DNA of 34,272 nt, taken from NCBI GenBank assembly GCA_020722365.1, contig DYKY01000003.1, forward strand, positions 29,385 through 63,656, written 5' to 3'. Below, piece by piece: positions 22,053 to 29,944 of this stretch; the first letter of the stretch is position 1, and each line of letters begins with the position of its first letter. Source of the DNA: Thermoflexus sp. (GTDB taxonomy: Bacteria > Chloroflexota > Anaerolineae > B4-G1 > SLSP01). Both the position numbers and the translations under genes were made by a program. Under the pieces are notes generated by a model. The model was not told the DNA's origin. It did not search any database and worked only from the letters and a program-made list of their open reading frames with translations.

Positions 22053-22946
22053 ATGCGTAAGTATCTGTTTATCATGGTTGGGCTGCTCCTGGTAGCGGCA
22101 ATGGGCCTTTCCGGTTGCGGAGGGGCGAAATTGGGAACGGAAGAGAACCCCATCATCTGGTCTTTTGTGCCATCGCAGGATTCTGAGGAAGTGTTGGCCG
22201 GCGCGCAGCAGGTCGCGGATATGGTCACGGATAAAACGGGTCTCGTCATCAAGGCCAATATCGCCACTGAGTATGCCGGCGTGATCGAAGCGATGTGCAA
22301 CGGCGAGGCGCACATGGGCGCGCTCAATACCTTCGGGTACGTTCTCGCTCACGAGCGCAAGTGCGCGGATGTAGCTATCGCGTCGGTGCGTTACGGCACG
22401 GCCTTCTACACCGGGCAGCTCGTCGCGAACGCGGATGCGGGCATCACGAGCATCAAAGATTTGGCCGGCAAGACGTTCTGCCGCCCTGACCCTTTGTCCA
22501 CCAGTGGCTGGATCATCCCCAGCATTATGATGCAGGCTGAAGGCATCAACCCGGACACGGACCTGAAGCAGGTTGTGGATGCCGGTGGGCACGATGGCGT
22601 CATCACCTCCGTTTACAACGGTGACTGCGACGCCGGCGCGACCTTTGTGGATGCGCGCAGCAACGTCGAGGATGAACTGACCGATGTCAAGGACAAGGTC
22701 ATCGTCTTTGCCACGTCGCCCGAGATCCCCAACGACACGATTTCGTTTGCCAAGGATGTGCCGCAGGACATACGGGATCAAATTACGCAGGCCCTGCTGG
22801 AAATTGCTTCGGATGAAGCCTCTCTGGAAATCTTGAAAGAGACGTATTCCTGGAATGGGCTTGAAGCCAAAGACGATAGTTTCTACGATCCCTTCCGCCA
22901 GGTTCTCGATGCTTCGGGTGTGGATGTTGAAAGTTTTATGAAGTAG
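22053..22946 (+). CDS. phnD: Phosphate/phosphite/phosphonate ABC transporter substrate-binding protein (PhnD-like)
   Basis: Start MRKYLFIMVGLLLVAAMGLSGCGG lipobox after SD aaggaggg; FVPSQDSEEVL, FCRPDPLSTSGWIIPSIMM motifs; followed by phnC/phnE-like genes. Confidence 0.88.
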   Translation: MRKYLFIMVGLLLVAAMGLSGCGGAKLGTEENPIIWSFVPSQDSEEVLAGAQQVADMVTDKTGLVIKANIATEYAGVIEAMCNGEAHMGALNTFGYVLAHERKCADVAIASVRYGTAFYTGQLVANADAGITSIKDLAGKTFCRPDPLSTSGWIIPSIMMQAEGINPDTDLKQVVDAGGHDGVITSVYNGDCDAGATFVDARSNVEDELTDVKDKVIVFATSPEIPNDTISFAKDVPQDIRDQITQALLEIASDEASLEILKETYSWNGLEAKDDSFYDPFRQVLDASGVDVESFMK

Positions 22947-22954
22947 GCTCACAT

Positions 22955-22989
22955 AGCCAGGGGGAGCGCGTTGTAGCCTCCCCCTGGCT
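22955..22989 (+). other. GC-rich hairpin after phnD (11-bp perfect stem)
   Basis: AGCCAGGGGGA (22955-22965) / TCCCCCTGGCT (22979-22989). Confidence 0.85.
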
Positions 22990-23053
22990 CTATAAAACGT
23001 AAAACGTAAAACGTAAACGCGCTGTATTGCGTCTTACGTTTTACGTTTTATAG
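22990..23053. repeat. Inverted repeat built from AAAACGT heptamers between phnD and phnC
   Basis: CTATAAAACGTAAAACGTAA (22990-23009) / TTACGTTTTACGTTTTATAG (23034-23053), 20-bp perfect arms. Confidence 0.95.
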
Positions 23054-23082
23054 TGCTTTTCGTCAATGAGGAGGCTTGATCT

Positions 23083-23865
23083 ATGCTTATCGTGGAAAAC
23101 CTCACCAAAATTTACCCTGACGGCACGAAGGCCCTGGACAATGTGAGTTTCACCGTTGAGGATGGCGAGTTCCTGATTGTTATCGGTTTGAGTGGATCGG
23201 GGAAATCTACATTACTGCGCTGTATCAACCGGTTGGTGGACCCCACTGCGGGGCGCATCGTGTGGAATGGCAAGGACGTCACTGCCGCCGCCGGACAGGA
23301 ATTGCGCCTGATTCGCCGGGAGATCGGGATGATTTTCCAGCACTTCAACCTGGTCAGGCGGCTTTCGGTGGAAAAAAACGTACTGACCGGGCGATTGGGC
23401 TACACCAAACCCTCTTTAGCTCTGTTCGGTCGTTTCCCGCCGGAGACCCGCGACCTGGCGCGACAGGCGATGGCGCGCGTCGGCATCGCCGAGCTGGCGC
23501 AGAAGCGCGCCGACGAATTGAGCGGTGGGCAGCAGCAGCGCGTCGGCATCGCGCGCGCGTTGATGCAGGAGCCTAACATGATCCTGGCCGACGAACCGGT
23601 CTCCGCCCTCGACCCCGTGCTGGCCCACAACATCCTGCAACATCTCGAAAGGCTCAACCAGGAGGGAATGACGATTTTGTGCAGCCTGCACTACCTGGAT
23701 TTGGTGCAGCGTTACGCCTCGCGCGTCATCGGGCTGCGCGAAGGCCGCGTTGTCTATCGCGGCACACGCGAGGAAATCCGCCGGATGACGGACGAAGAAT
23801 TCCAGAACATCTATGGCGAAGAGGCCGTCCGCATCGAAACCGGCCGCAGCATCAGTGGAGGTTAG
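23083..23865 (+). CDS. phnC: Phosphonate ABC transporter ATP-binding protein (PhnC-like)
   Basis: 260 aa; Walker [83 protein letters not shown]. Confidence 0.93.
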   Translation: MLIVENLTKIYPDGTKALDNVSFTVEDGEFLIVIGLSGSGKSTLLRCINRLVDPTAGRIVWNGKDVTAAAGQELRLIRREIGMIFQHFNLVRRLSVEKNVLTGRLGYTKPSLALFGRFPPETRDLARQAMARVGIAELAQKRADELSGGQQQRVGIARALMQEPNMILADEPVSALDPVLAHNILQHLERLNQEGMTILCSLHYLDLVQRYASRVIGLREGRVVYRGTREEIRRMTDEEFQNIYGEEAVRIETGRSISGG

Positions 23866-23868
23866 GCT

Positions 23869-25374
23869 ATGGCAAGGCGCACAGTAACCCAAAAGGAACG
23901 CACACTCCGTACCGTCTCGCCTGTGGTTGCAGGCGTGCTTTCGCTGATTCCCGGCCTGGGACAGATCGTCATCGGCGTGTGGGAGCGCGGCCTGATTTTC
24001 CTGGGCAGCATGGCCTCGCTCGTGGGCCTGATCATCTGGCGCGTCAGCGTGATCGCTTACCGCCAGGCCACCTGGGCCGAGCGCATCCCGGTCGCCTTCC
24101 GCCGCCAGCCGCTTTTGTACGTGCTGGTCATCGCAATAATTGGCTTGTGGGCGCTTATCATCCTCGACGCGGTCAATACGGCGCGTCGCAAGAAAACGCG
24201 GGAGACGCTGGCTTACATCATCATCGGCCTGGTCTTTTTCCTGCTGGGCTGGCAAATCGTCGAGATCGACATGGTCAAGCTTTTTACCGAACTGCCCGAC
24301 GCTTTCCCCATCATCACGAAAATCGCCTGGCCCTGGCCCAGCGCCTTTGTCCGGGACGAGGAAATCTACCAGGGTATGGAACTGCTGTATACGGATTGCG
24401 AGGATAAGGTCATCCCCGACCCCTTGCCCGTGATCGACGGACAGCCCTATCTGGAAGTCAGCCCGCGCTGCGGGGTGCTTTCCGGCTATGAGGTTGAGGG
24501 CACGATGCTCACCGTCGAGGGGCATGGCTTCCGGCCCGGACAGGAAGTGGTGATGTGGTGGGCGGACCCCGTCGGCAAGGAGTTCCGCGTGCGCTACGGC
24601 GGAGAATTTATCACGGTGACGCCGGATGCGAACGGCGACTTTTCTGCCGCGTTCCCAATGCCGAATCTGCTCATCCCGCCCAGCGCGGGGGAGGGGCCGC
24701 ACGAGCACAAACTCCTGGCCCGGCAGACTACGTCTGTCGGCGGGTTGAAGCCCAGCGAGGGGCTGCTGCTGGCTATCGAAAAAATGGTGGAGACCATTTT
24801 CCTGGGGATGATGGCTACTCTGTTCGGCATCGTCTTTGCCATCCCTGTCAGTTTCCTGGCCGCGCACAACCTGATGGCAGGCTCGCCGTTGACGTTGGCC
24901 ATCTACTACATCACCCGCTTCGTGCTCAACATCATCCGCTCCATCGAGCCGATCATCTGGGCCATCGTCGCCACGCTGTGGGTGGGCCTGGGGCCGTTTG
25001 CAGGCGTGATCGCGCTGCTGGTGCACAGCATCGCGGCGTTGGGCAAGCTCTACTCCGAGGCCATCGAGAGCATCGACCCCGGCCCCATCGAGGCGGTCCA
25101 CGCGACCGGCGCGAACTGGATTCAGACCATCGTCTATGCCGTGGTCCCGCAGGTCATCCCGCCCTTCGTCTCGTTCACCATCTACCGCTGGGACATCAAC
25201 GTGCGCATGTCGACCATCATCGGCGCGGTGGGCGGCGGCGGTATCGGCTTCTTGCTGATGCAGTGGATCCGGCTGACGGACTACCGCTCCGCCGGCATCG
25301 CCGTGTGGTTTATCGCCATCACCGTCGCGATCCTCGATTTTGTCAGCGCGAAGATTCGCGAGCGTTACGTGTGA
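23869..25374 (+). CDS. phnE: Phosphonate ABC transporter permease (PhnE-like) with N-terminal helices and a large extra extracytoplasmic domain
   Basis: C-terminal half is canonical (MVETIFLGMMATLFGIVFAIPVSFLAAHNLM ... EAVHATGANWIQTIVYAVVPQVIPPFVSFTIYRWDINVRMSTIIGAVGGGGIG); 501 aa, longer than usual PhnE. Confidence 0.9.
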   Translation: MARRTVTQKERTLRTVSPVVAGVLSLIPGLGQIVIGVWERGLIFLGSMASLVGLIIWRVSVIAYRQATWAERIPVAFRRQPLLYVLVIAIIGLWALIILDAVNTARRKKTRETLAYIIIGLVFFLLGWQIVEIDMVKLFTELPDAFPIITKIAWPWPSAFVRDEEIYQGMELLYTDCEDKVIPDPLPVIDGQPYLEVSPRCGVLSGYEVEGTMLTVEGHGFRPGQEVVMWWADPVGKEFRVRYGGEFITVTPDANGDFSAAFPMPNLLIPPSAGEGPHEHKLLARQTTSVGGLKPSEGLLLAIEKMVETIFLGMMATLFGIVFAIPVSFLAAHNLMAGSPLTLAIYYITRFVLNIIRSIEPIIWAIVATLWVGLGPFAGVIALLVHSIAALGKLYSEAIESIDPGPIEAVHATGANWIQTIVYAVVPQVIPPFVSFTIYRWDINVRMSTIIGAVGGGGIGFLLMQWIRLTDYRSAGIAVWFIAITVAILDFVSAKIRERYV

Positions 25375-25380
25375 CCAATG

Positions 25381-25436
25381 GCGGCTGCCGACCACAACTG
25401 CCGACCACGAATGACGGAACGAATAAACGAATGAGG
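25381..25436 (+). repeat. 56-bp direct repeat, copy 1 (left of the GxxExxY gene)
   Basis: GCGGCTGCCGACCACAACTGCCGACCACGAATGACGGAACGAATAAACGAATGAGG; 53/56 identical to copy 2. Confidence 0.95.
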
Positions 25437-25536
25437 TACAGCGGGGATTCGTGGGTTTGGCGGGGGGGTGAGGCTTGACCGGAACCGTGTTTGCGCGTAT
25501 ACCACAAATCAACGCGAGTTCTCGAAGAGCAGGCAT

Positions 25537-25612
25537 CCCATTCGTTTATTCTTTGAAGGATTCGTGGTTGGCATTCGTTGAGGGATTCGTGGTCAGCAGT
25601 CGTAACCGGCAA
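25537..25612 (-). repeat. Diverged inverted copy of the 56-bp repeat just upstream of the GxxExxY gene
   Basis: Reverse complement reads gccggttacgactgctgaccacgaatccctcaacgaatgccaaccacgaatccttcaaagaataaacgaatg, sharing gactgc-gaccacgaat and gaataaacgaatg blocks with the direct copies. Confidence 0.7.
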
Positions 25613-25623
25613 AGGAGCGCACA

Positions 25624-26139
25624 ATGTCCAAACTGATCGTAGATGCCACCGGCAATGATCTGACTTATCGCATCATCGGCGCGGCGATGGCCGTGCATAA
25701 CTTCATCGGGCCGGGCTACAGGGAGAAGGTTTACGAGCGCGCGCTGGCAGTGGAGCTACGCGACCGGGAGATTGTCGTGGAGCGGCAGTATCCGGTGGAG
25801 GTTGCTTACGCGGATATGCGGGTGGGGCAGTTCTACCTGGATTTGTTCGTCGAACAAACCGTGGTGGTGGAAATCAAGGCTTTCCCGCACGCGCTAACCG
25901 ATGATGAGCTTGGGCAAGTGATCAATTACCTCAAGGCAACGCAAGCGCCCGTGGCTTTGCTCTTCAACTTTGGGCGACGCAAGCTGGAATGGAAGCGCCT
26001 TTTTCCACCCGAAGACGACGGCCCCATCCAGCGCATCGGGCGGGATGATGTGCGCAAGGCGCATCGCAAAGAGGGTGAGCCGCCGGAGTATGTCCCGGCG
26101 TCGAAGCGGTTGCCGACCACGACTGCCGACCACGAATGA
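25624..26139 (+). CDS. GxxExxY protein (PD-(D/E)XK_3-like family)
   Basis: 171 aa; GAAMAVHNFIGPGYREKVYERALAVEL (GxxExxY), VDLFVEQTVVVEIKAF and LTDDELGQVINYLKATQAPVALLFNFGRRKLEWKR. Confidence 0.92.
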   Translation: MSKLIVDATGNDLTYRIIGAAMAVHNFIGPGYREKVYERALAVELRDREIVVERQYPVEVAYADMRVGQFYLDLFVEQTVVVEIKAFPHALTDDELGQVINYLKATQAPVALLFNFGRRKLEWKRLFPPEDDGPIQRIGRDDVRKAHRKEGEPPEYVPASKRLPTTTADHE

Positions 26140-26161
26140 CGGAACGAATAAACAAATGAGG
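26106..26161 (+). repeat. 56-bp direct repeat, copy 2 (encodes the GxxExxY C-terminus)
   Basis: GCGGTTGCCGACCACGACTGCCGACCACGAATGACGGAACGAATAAACAAATGAGG. Confidence 0.95.
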
Positions 26162-26192
26162 CTGGGCTTGCCGACCACGAATGGGGAATGTG

Positions 26193-26585
26193 TTATCGTT
26201 GTGGTGTGATTTTTGTCAGTACGAATGCGTATGCCGCTTGAGCTTGCCGGTAGAATTGTTGTACCTGGGCTGCGGTTGGGGTCAGCGGCAAATCGGTTGG
26301 ATACCGTACCTCAACGGCGTAGGGGGTCAATCCGGCAATATGGACTTCCAGTTCGGTAAAGCTCGCATCGACTTCCAGGCACAAATCAAGCAAGTATCCC
26401 AGGTCATGGCGGTAAAGAAACGAAACATCCCGAGATGTCAAAAACGCTTTGAGACTTTTCTCCACGGCTTGCTGGCAGTGGAAGGCTGCTATGTTACGAG
26501 GGTACACCTCAAAGGTCAAAAGCAGCGCAACGGCTTGTAAATCATCCCGCGCTTTGGATAACCATTCGTCAACTCGGTCGTTCAT
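26193..26585 (-). CDS. HEPN-domain protein (toxin component of a HEPN/MNT pair)
   Basis: 130 aa; WLSKARDDLQAVALLL ... IAAFHCQQAVEKSLKAFLTSRDVSFLYRHDLGYLLDLC; overlaps the upstream MNT gene. Confidence 0.85.
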   Translation of the reverse strand: MNDRVDEWLSKARDDLQAVALLLTFEVYPRNIAAFHCQQAVEKSLKAFLTSRDVSFLYRHDLGYLLDLCLEVDASFTELEVHIAGLTPYAVEVRYPTDLPLTPTAAQVQQFYRQAQAAYAFVLTKITPQR

Positions 26586-26892
26586 ACAGCACTTTTCCGG
26601 TTTCTAAGATTTGCTGTACAAAAGAATGTGGGCGGGAGAGACATTGCTTTACTTCGGCGGGGGTGTAGGCCAAAATATCTACGGGCGTCTTCCGGGGACG
26701 TAAGGCGCGGCTAATGGCCTCTTGGCGTTGGTCGCGCGCAAGGTTGGAGTCCCATATCACGAGCAAATCAATGTCACTCTGCGCTGTGGCTGTGCCATCC
26801 GCGTAAGAACCAAAGACCACCACTTTTTCAGGGGTCAGGTTTTGCAGTAGCTTCGCGAGCAGTCTTTGTAATTGCGTCTCGTTTTCGTTCAT
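26569..26892 (-). CDS. MNT-type minimal nucleotidyltransferase (antitoxin component of a HEPN/MNT pair)
   Basis: Start taken at MNENETQ; VVVFGSYADGTATAQSDIDLLVI contains an intact GSx10DxD motif. Confidence 0.88.
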   Translation of the reverse strand: MNENETQLQRLLAKLLQNLTPEKVVVFGSYADGTATAQSDIDLLVIWDSNLARDQRQEAISRALRPRKTPVDILAYTPAEVKQCLSRPHSFVQQILETGKVLYERPS

Positions 26893-26988
26893 CAGCTTCT
26901 TTACCTGTGCTTCTGAACAAATTGTAGCATGGTTTAATCTGGAGAGCAAACGCGCCGCGCAGCTAGAATGTCGGTTTGTGGTCGGTGC

Positions 26989-27739
26989 CTACGTACCCGT
27001 TGTTGCCCTGAACGCCGCTGCCCCCGCCGCCAGCAGCCGTGGAATGTGCGTGTACACGTACCGGCAGCCGTGCTTGAGATAGTCGGCGATGTCGGCGTCG
27101 GAGCCGGTGGAGCCGGGGACTTTGCCCGCCGCGACGATGGCGTCGAGCGTCGCGCGGATCATCTGCTGCACGACCGGCGTGTCGGTGCGTCCCGGAAACC
27201 CCATCGATTGTGCCAGGTCCGATGGCCCGACGAAGAACACGTCGATGCCCTCCACCTTGAGGATCGCGTTGATATTGCGCAGCGCCTCGCCTTCCTCCAA
27301 CTGCACGCAAACGAGCGTCTCGCGGTTCACCTGCGCCACGTACTCCGCCGCCGTCAGGCCGATGCCGTAATTGCCCGCTCGCGTGCTCGCTGCCAGGCCG
27401 CGTGTGCCCAGCGGGTGGTACTTCACCGCTTCGACGACCGCGCGCGCGTCGTCGGCGGTATTGATGTGCGGGACTTGCACGCCCATCGCGCCGCGATCCA
27501 GCACGCGCAGGATGTCTACCGGGTCGCGGCTCGGCGGGCGGAAGTCCACTGACTTCTGCTGCCATCACCAGCCGTTCTACGCTTTCCACGTCGATCGTGC
27601 CGTGTTCGCAGTCGATCAACACCCAATCGAAGCCCAACGCCCCGATCATCTCCACGATCTGCGGCGACGGGAACATCACCGACACGCCCAGCGCGGGCTG
27701 GCCTGCTTGGATTTTCGCTTTCATCTTGTTTGGTTTCAT
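26989..27739 (-). pseudogene. HpcH/HpaI-type aldolase interrupted by a frameshift
   Basis: N-terminal frame: MKPNKMKAKIQAGQPALGVSVMFPSPQIVEMIGALGFDWVLIDCEHGTIDVESVERLVMAAEVSG; C-terminal part in another frame: FRPPSRDPVDILRVLDRGAMGVQVPHINTADDARAVV...VFFVGPSDLAQSMG. The switch is near 27537-27550. Confidence 0.85.
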
Positions 27740-27760
27740 CGCAGCTGCCTCCTGATGGTT

Positions 27761-27886
27761 GGAGTAGGGAGTAGGGAGTGCGGAGTAAGGGTTCGTACTC
27801 CATACTCCATACTCCATACTCCATACTCCATACTCCATACTCCTTACTCCTTACTCCTTACTCCTTACTCCCTACTCCTCACTCCC
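27761..27886. repeat. Heptanucleotide array, 18 phased units, with two complementary halves
   Basis: ggagtag ggagtag ggagtgc ggagtaa gggttcg, tactcca x6, tactcct/tactccc x6, cactccc; no phase break over 126 nt. Confidence 0.97.
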
Positions 27887-27998
27887 TGAGAAGTGTACGC
27901 GATCTGGAAGAATAGGCAAATGCGCGCATCGTGAGCGGTGCGCTCGCGCGCTTGCCTTGTTGACCATAGTAGGAGTTGTGCCATAATTTCATTAAAGC

Positions 27999-28089
27999 CG
28001 TCAGCGATCAGCTTTCAGCGATCAGCGATCGGCGATCAAGAATCGAGTATCCAGTATCTAGCATCCAGTATCTAGCATCCAGCATCCAG
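27999..28089. repeat. Heptanucleotide array, 13 phased units
   Basis: cgtcagc gatcagc tttcagc gatcagc gatcggc gatcaag aatcgag tatccag tatctag catccag tatctag catccag catccag; followed by the uxuA SD. Confidence 0.95.
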
Positions 28090-28104
28090 TACGGAGGAAA
28101 ACCT

Positions 28105-29118
28105 ATGTTCATCGACCGACCGGACATTGAGCCGGGCATCAAAATCGCGGCGCAGATCACGCCGGAACCGACCGAGGACGATCTCGCGTTCATCCAGCAG
28201 ATGGGGGTGGGCTACGTCGTGTTGTGGACCGACGCCACGAAATCGAGCTACGAGTATTACGCCAGCCGTCGCCGCTTGTTCGAGGATCGCGGCCTCAAGG
28301 TCTACGGCTTCGGCAACAGCGACGTCCACAACCAGGACGCCATCGTCCTCGGCCTGGAAAACCGCGACGCGAAGATCGAGGAATACAAGCAGCACCTGCG
28401 CAACCTGGGCAAGGCCGGCATCCCCTACACGACTTACGCGCACATGGCGAACGGCATCTGGAGCACCGAGCGCGAGACGACGCGCGGCGGCGCGCCCGCG
28501 CGGGCGTTCAACCTGGACAAGGCCGACGCAGGTCACTGGCACGGGCGGCAGTACGACATGCCCCTCACCCACGGGCGAAAGTACAGCGAGGACGAAATCT
28601 GGGACAACTTCGCGTACTTTATCAAGCAGGTGGTCCCCGTGGCGGAAGAGGCCGGCGTCAAGATCGGCATCCACCCCGACGATCCACCCGTGCCGGAACT
28701 GGGCGGCATCCCACGGTGCATCTTTAGCAACTTCGAAGGCTACAGACGCGCGCTGGACATGGCAGACAGCCCCAATGTCGGCCTCTGTCTCTGCGTCGGC
28801 TGCTGGCTGGAGGGCGGCGCGTGGATGGGCAGGGACGTCCTCGAGACCATCAAGTACTTCGGCGAGAGAAGAAAGCTGTTCAAGATTCACTTCCGCAACG
28901 TCAGCCAGCCGCTTCCGTACTTTGTGGAGACGTTCCTCGATAACGGCTACATGGATATGTACAAGGTGATGCACGCCTTACGCGAGGTGGACTTCGACGG
29001 CGTCGTTATCGCCGACCACATCCCGCTGATGGGAAACGACCACCGCATCAGCACTGCATTTAGCATCGGCTATATGAAGGCTCTTCTCGAACGCGCCAAC
29101 GCTGAATTCGCCGTCTAG
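28105..29118 (+). CDS. uxuA: Mannonate dehydratase-like (UxuA family) TIM-barrel enzyme
   Basis: SD ggagga upstream of ATG at 28105; KIGIHPDDPPVPELGGIPRCIFSNFEGYRRALD, FKIHFRNVSQPLPYFVETFLDNGYMDMYKVMHALREVDFDGVVIADHIPLM. Confidence 0.83.
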   Translation: MFIDRPDIEPGIKIAAQITPEPTEDDLAFIQQMGVGYVVLWTDATKSSYEYYASRRRLFEDRGLKVYGFGNSDVHNQDAIVLGLENRDAKIEEYKQHLRNLGKAGIPYTTYAHMANGIWSTERETTRGGAPARAFNLDKADAGHWHGRQYDMPLTHGRKYSEDEIWDNFAYFIKQVVPVAEEAGVKIGIHPDDPPVPELGGIPRCIFSNFEGYRRALDMADSPNVGLCLCVGCWLEGGAWMGRDVLETIKYFGERRKLFKIHFRNVSQPLPYFVETFLDNGYMDMYKVMHALREVDFDGVVIADHIPLMGNDHRISTAFSIGYMKALLERANAEFAV

Positions 29119-29146
29119 CGACTTGCGGCTAAAATTGTTTTGTAAG

Positions 29147-29187
29147 GGTATTTTTCGATTGCGCATCTAGCGCAATCGAAAAATACC
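29147..29187. other. 18-bp perfect inverted repeat, 5-nt loop, between uxuA and RraA genes
   Basis: GGTATTTTTCGATTGCGC (29147-29164) atcta GCGCAATCGAAAAATACC (29170-29187). Confidence 0.92.
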
Positions 29188-29215
29188 TCCAATTATCTCA
29201 AGGAGCGAAAACACC

Positions 29216-29944
29216 ATGTCAGACGAAAAACAATCCTCGATTTTGGAATTGCAGGCCCGGTGGAACAAGATTCGGATTGCGAATTTGTATGATACGCTGG
29301 ATCCGATGGGCTACCCCAATCAATGTCTCGACCTGAGCATCCGCCCGCTGTTTCCTCACCAACATCTGGCGGGCGTCGCGGTGACGGTGCGCGGCAGCCG
29401 CGACCCGACTTCGTGGGAGGAGAAGGAGGCTGTGCGCAAGAAGGCCGAGGCAGAAGGCAAACCCATAGCGACCGGGCCACACCTGCACGAGTGCCTTTTC
29501 CCCGGATGCGTGGTTGTGGTGGATGGCGGCGGCGAGCCGCACACCGGCAAATTCGGTGAGATGACGAGCTGGGATATGATGCAGCGCGGCGCGAAGGGCA
29601 TCGTCATCGACGGCTACATCCGCGACCGGTTGGGGTTGGAAGTCATTCCCGACTATACCGTCTGCGCCAAGGGGACGTCGCCCATCGAATCGGCCAGACG
29701 CTGGAGCATCGTCGGCGTCAATGTCACCATTGGGATGCCCGGCACGCTCACGAGCATGGTGCCCGTGCGCCCCGGTGACTGGATCGTCGGCGGGCCGGAT
29801 GGCGTCATCGTCGTCCCGCAGGAAATCGCGATGGAAGTCCTCGAAAAGGCCGAGGAGATCGAAGCCCGCGAGCAGGGCATGCGCGAAGACTTTGCGAAAG
29901 GGATGTCCTTTAAGGAAGCCTACGAGAAGTGGGGGCGGGCATAA
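29216..29944 (+). CDS. RraA-like family protein (HMG/CHA aldolase-like)
   Basis: 242 aa; ANLYDTLDPMG, GEMTSWDMMQRGAKGIVIDGYIRDRLGLE, VRPGDWIVGGPDGVIVVPQEIAMEVLEKAEEIE are typical of RraA-like proteins. Confidence 0.88.
   Translation: MSDEKQSSILELQARWNKIRIANLYDTLDPMGYPNQCLDLSIRPLFPHQHLAGVAVTVRGSRDPTSWEEKEAVRKKAEAEGKPIATGPHLHECLFPGCVVVVDGGGEPHTGKFGEMTSWDMMQRGAKGIVIDGYIRDRLGLEVIPDYTVCAKGTSPIESARRWSIVGVNVTIGMPGTLTSMVPVRPGDWIVGGPDGVIVVPQEIAMEVLEKAEEIEAREQGMREDFAKGMSFKEAYEKWGRA

Noticed and set aside
23416-25536. 706-aa minus-strand ORF opposite phnC/phnE
   Set aside because: Antisense shadow of clearly recognisable PhnC/PhnE coding sequence; composition rich in D/H/R/Q, no domain; high-GC artefact.
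27761-27886. CRISPR array or coding repeats (ORFs reading MEYGVWSMEYGVWS / YSILHTPYSILHTPYS)
   Set aside because: 7-nt units without spacers are not CRISPR; the peptides are simply translations of the noncoding heptamer array.
28072-28974. 300-aa minus-strand ORF opposite uxuA
   Set aside because: Antisense shadow of the UxuA-like gene.
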